Origin: Flavobacterium hibernum
GTDB lineage: Bacteria; Bacteroidota; Bacteroidia; Flavobacteriales; Flavobacteriaceae
DNA: 64,000 bases
Assembly: GCF_000832125.1 (NCBI RefSeq)
Contig: NZ_JPRK01000002.1
Location: forward strand, 186,001-250,000
Direction of reading: 5' to 3'
Numbering within the stretch: the stretch's first letter is position 1; each line of letters opens with the position of its first letter. The position numbers were made by a program, and so were the translations under genes. Of the stretch, positions 61,195 through 64,000 are shown piece after piece. The notes below the pieces were generated by a model. It was given only the letters and a program-made list of their open reading frames with translations, ran no database searches and was not told where the DNA came from.

Positions 61195-61227
61195 TTGTGT
61201 TTTGAATATCAAAATTTATTAAATTTG
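61195..61227 (+). promoter_or_regulatory. promoter of the ATPase/protease operon
   Basis: TTG at 61195-61197 and TAAATTTG at 61220-61227, spacing 22 bp, fit the Bacteroidota -33/-7 pattern. The -7 box ends 30 bp before the ATG at 61257. Confidence 0.7.
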
Positions 61228-61256
61228 TACCATAACCTACAATAAAAAAACAGAAA

Positions 61257-62348
61257 ATGTACACTGAAATATTAAGAATCATAGAAGGAGGATTGTCGAA
61301 AGACTCTAGCAAAGTTTATAGTTATGCTAAGCTTCTTGCTGATAAAGTCATGAAAGACGGTGATGAAAAGATGTCAAAAATGATTTTAAAAGTAATCGAG
61401 AAAAAAGAGCCCAGTGTGGCTGTGACTATGGATGAGTTATTGACTGTGCCTGTAGATCATGAAAGCAGAATGAGTATTGTTGATATTGAGATTCCAAATA
61501 AAAACGCCAGTCCAATTGTGCTGCCCCCATTGATGCACAATAAAATTTTGGATTTTATAAGTGCAGTTAAGCATCAGAATAAGTTAATTGGACACGGAAT
61601 CGAAACTTCTAATACTTTGTTGTTGTATGGTATGCCTGGAGGCGGAAAGACAACTCTTGCGAGATATATTTCTCAGCAGACAGGCCTGCCTTTAGTTATT
61701 GCAAGATTTGATGCAATTGTATCTTCTCTACTTGGGAATACCGGAAAAAATATCAGAAAAATATTTGATTTTGCTGATAATAAACCCTGTATTTTGTTTT
61801 TAGATGAATTTGATGCAATTGCAAAAGCACGAGACGACCAGCATGAACTTGGTGAGTTAAAAAGGGTAATAAATAGTTTATTACAGAATATTGATAGTTT
61901 TTCATCAAGTAACATACTTATTGCGGCAACAAATCATCCTGAATTATTAGATAAAGCGATTTGGAGAAGATTTAATCATGTAATAGAGGTCGGAATGCCA
62001 AAGGAAAATGAAATCAGTGAATTATTAAAAGAGTTTGTAAACGATTTTAAAACTGATTTTTTTGATGATAAAAAGAAATACGACAGACTAATAAAATTAT
62101 TGGAGGGTAAATCCCCATCAGATATAAAAACAATAGTTAATAATTCAAAGTCACAGGTTATTATTCATGAGAAAGAGGTACTAACTTATGATGAGCTACT
62201 TTTTGAAATTTTTGAATTTAATAATCACGGATCTTTTTCTTATGACAAAATGATTGAATTTTTAAATGATAATGGTATTTCACAAACAGCAATTGCAGAT
62301 AAAATGAATGTTTCATTAAGACAGGTAAGAAATTATCTAAATAAATAA
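61257..62348 (+). CDS. AAA+ ATPase of an ATPase/subtilase pair
   Basis: Cytoplasmic ATPase of 363 residues. After an N-terminal region of about 90 residues, the AAA+ core (about 95-270) shows Walker A GMPGGGKTT (125-133), Walker B ILFLDEFDAI (179-188), sensor ATNHPE and an arginine-finger region WRRFNHVIEVGMP, as in FtsH/SpoVK-like ATPases. The last about 45 residues (YDKMIEFLNDNGISQTAIAD, KMNVSLRQVRNYL) look like a helix-turn-helix. The protease gene starts 8 bp downstream, so both are one operon. Pairs of this type recur in bacterial defence islands; function here is inference. Confidence 0.85.
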   Translation: MYTEILRIIEGGLSKDSSKVYSYAKLLADKVMKDGDEKMSKMILKVIEKKEPSVAVTMDELLTVPVDHESRMSIVDIEIPNKNASPIVLPPLMHNKILDFISAVKHQNKLIGHGIETSNTLLLYGMPGGGKTTLARYISQQTGLPLVIARFDAIVSSLLGNTGKNIRKIFDFADNKPCILFLDEFDAIAKARDDQHELGELKRVINSLLQNIDSFSSSNILIAATNHPELLDKAIWRRFNHVIEVGMPKENEISELLKEFVNDFKTDFFDDKKKYDRLIKLLEGKSPSDIKTIVNNSKSQVIIHEKEVLTYDELLFEIFEFNNHGSFSYDKMIEFLNDNGISQTAIADKMNVSLRQVRNYLNK

Positions 62349-62355
62349 TTAAGAT

Positions 62356-64000
62356 ATGGCAACCGAAAGAAATTTACCAATTAAGTTTTTCCAGAAAAGA
62401 GAAAAAGATGAATCCGGAACTGAAGGTGCCGGAGGAGGTCCTATGCCTAAATGGGTAAATAAGGACAACATCGCTGGAAAATCTATAATTTTTAGAGAGA
62501 AATTGATTGAGGTTGACCAGCTTTTGAAACGAAAAGTAAGTTCGGATAATTATACTCCAACTGTTTTAAGACTTAAAGTCAACGAAGACGCACTTGCCAA
62601 GAGATTTCGTAAAGAAATAGCTTTGATCTTCAATGTGGATAAAAAACTTAATTTAATAGGTTTCAATTCAGAAAGTGAATTACTGGTTAAAGTGGACAAT
62701 GCACGTGATGTTAAGAAGATGATCGATAATTTTGCAAAAGCAGATCAGAATTTTATTTCAGATTCAATTATAATGGGTATCGATGCTATTGAGAATATTG
62801 AAGTTTATCATCCATTAATTAATGTTAATCCAAATACCGAATCTAAGATAAAAGTTAAGCTGTTTAATTATGGAGACAGTGAATTAAATAGAATTCTTAT
62901 CCAGAACTTTGAATCTTTCTGCCAAAACAATGATATTGATGCAGAACAAACTGTTTATTCTGCAGACCTCAACATATATAGTATCGCTTCTATTACTGAA
63001 GATGCTCTTGATTTGCTGCAGGATTTCGATGGAATACAAATGATAACAGAAATGCCTACTTATGACATTACTTTTGATGAAATGATCGGTGAAGACGAAA
63101 TTCCCATAAAATATCCAAAAGCTGGAAAAGAATATCCGATAGTAGGGATACTGGATTCGGGTGTGGCAAACATTCCGCATTTCGAGCCATGGTTGGAGAA
63201 TGACCGCAGCACTTATTTTATTGATGATGTTATTAATAAGGGGCATGGAACTTTTGTTGCAGGCGTACTGTTGTATGGAGATGATTTCCAGGGTAATAAA
63301 TATACCGGTCTTGAAGGGTGCAAAATTTATGAGGCTATCGTTATTGCAGATAAAAACAAACAGGCTATTTCTGAAGATGAGCTCATTGAAAACATCAGGG
63401 ATGCGGTAAGCAGAAATAATCATATAAAAATTTGGAATCTCTCACTTGGTACTGCTACAGAAGCAGATTTATATGAGTTTTCAGATTTTGGAAAAGCATT
63501 GGATGAAATTCAGGATCACAACGATGTGCTGATTTGCAAATCGGCAGGAAATTGTGAAAATTTTAAATTCAAAGCACCAAAATCAAGAATCGCTAATTCA
63601 GCTGATACGGTTAGAGGGCTGGTAGTGGGATCGATTTCACATGATCAGAATGCAACGGATCAGGTAGGAAAGCATAATCCTTCGCCTTTTTCCAGAAAAG
63701 GTCCCGGGCCTTCCTATACGATAAAGCCTGATCTTACTCATATTGGAGGAAATGCAGGTTTGAATTCTAGAAATACTGCAATTTACAATACTGTTAAGTC
63801 ATTTTCGACCTCTGGAGGGGTAGCTCATAATGTCGGTACAAGTTTTTCGACACCGCGTATTACAGCTATTGCTGCGGGTTTAAATTTTAAGCTAAACGAA
63901 GTGTTTAGCCCAACGCTGCTTAAGGGCTTAATCATACATTCTGCGAAATATCCAGATGAGATGAAGATGGAGCTTGCGGAAAAATTAAATCATGCCGGAT
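62356..64000 (+). CDS. S8 subtilisin-like serine protease (3' partial)
   Basis: Protease of at least 548 residues that runs off the right end of the window. No signal peptide, so probably cytoplasmic. About 250 N-terminal residues form an unusual domain before the subtilase core. Catalytic residues are intact: Asp267 (VGILDSGV), His297 (KGHGTFVAGV), oxyanion Asn399 (KSAGNCEN) and Ser496 (VGTSFSTPR). ATG 62356 is preceded by TAAGAT. It is translated behind the AAA+ gene; the ATPase may unfold or gate substrates for it. Confidence 0.88.
   Translation, partial: MATERNLPIKFFQKREKDESGTEGAGGGPMPKWVNKDNIAGKSIIFREKLIEVDQLLKRKVSSDNYTPTVLRLKVNEDALAKRFRKEIALIFNVDKKLNLIGFNSESELLVKVDNARDVKKMIDNFAKADQNFISDSIIMGIDAIENIEVYHPLINVNPNTESKIKVKLFNYGDSELNRILIQNFESFCQNNDIDAEQTVYSADLNIYSIASITEDALDLLQDFDGIQMITEMPTYDITFDEMIGEDEIPIKYPKAGKEYPIVGILDSGVANIPHFEPWLENDRSTYFIDDVINKGHGTFVAGVLLYGDDFQGNKYTGLEGCKIYEAIVIADKNKQAISEDELIENIRDAVSRNNHIKIWNLSLGTATEADLYEFSDFGKALDEIQDHNDVLICKSAGNCENFKFKAPKSRIANSADTVRGLVVGSISHDQNATDQVGKHNPSPFSRKGPGPSYTIKPDLTHIGGNAGLNSRNTAIYNTVKSFSTSGGVAHNVGTSFSTPRITAIAAGLNFKLNEVFSPTLLKGLIIHSAKYPDEMKMELAEKLNHAG

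Larger units (their letters stand above)
60656..61256. other. 600-bp divergent intergenic region
   Basis: Between leftward ssb and the rightward ATPase gene. It holds a GC-rich block (60761-60880), a 16-bp palindrome (61144-61159) and a promoter (61195-61227). No coding frame was recognised. It could include a transfer origin or a small RNA. Confidence 0.6.

Noticed and set aside
62884..63423. Leftward frame of 179 codons at the right edge
   Set aside because: Antisense to the subtilase core, whose Asp, His and Ser motifs prove the rightward frame.

Overview
The window is chromosomal DNA of a Bacteroidota bacterium, almost certainly a Flavobacterium or close relative. The evidence is an AT-rich background, TANNTTTG-type -7 promoter elements, A-rich translation starts, SusC/SusD pairs, ECF sigma/FecR/TonB receptor trios, and PcfJ/PcfK-type conjugative-element genes. 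No complete tRNA or rRNA gene is present. Genus and identity are inferred from sequence style and protein families only; no search was run.

Left part, 1-27 kb, looks like core or older accessory genome. A SusC/SusD pair (SusC cut by the window edge) precedes two secreted phosphatases, one of them a lipid-phosphodiesterase-like/alkaline phosphatase fusion; together they look like a phosphorus-scavenging locus. A 152-bp inverted-repeat element follows. Next is a sigma-FecR-TonB receptor trio read leftwards, with an OB-fold protein, a beta-barrel protein, a cytochrome c-like lipoprotein and a YceI protein downstream. A repeat lipoprotein gene comes next, then an isoleucine operon with two consecutive leader-peptide/terminator units before an IlvN-like gene and ilvA. 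A class V aminotransferase, trxB, a FabZ-like hotdog protein, a beta-propeller, a DUF1349 lipoprotein, a LuxR-type regulator and a modA-MOP-modB-modC molybdate operon complete this part.

From 27.1 to 29.3 kb lies a graveyard of gene tails, a possible toxin-tail/immunity-lipoprotein pair and four copies of a short repeat. It ends at a terminator followed by a 25-bp tRNA 3'-end fragment (29295-29319), which reads as the left attachment-site scar of a genomic island. A second, decayed copy of the same terminator/tRNA-end pair sits at 20991-21038.

The island from 29.3 kb to beyond the right edge is packed with metal resistance. It carries a mercury-type module (ArsR family regulator, MerTP, GDCCVxC protein), a SigZ-like sigma factor with a membrane protein, a Crp-family regulator and an arsenic operon (arsR, N-acetyltransferase, DUF6428, arsC, acr3, metallophosphoesterase). 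A copper cluster of about 20 kb follows: multicopper oxidase fused to a CopB-like barrel, DUF305, DUF2911, a putative nuclease, CopA ATPase, Cus-type RND efflux with two adaptors and a split pump gene, four DUF3347 proteins and a heme-binding protein. Many of these proteins carry extra Cys/His/Met metal-binding modules or cysteine-pair C-termini. The island continues with PcfJ, PcfK, a small conserved protein and SSB, the accessory block of a Bacteroidota conjugative element. At the right edge, reading rightwards, is an AAA+ ATPase/subtilisin-like protease pair (the protease runs off the window). This two-gene arrangement is the best candidate for a defence-type system here.
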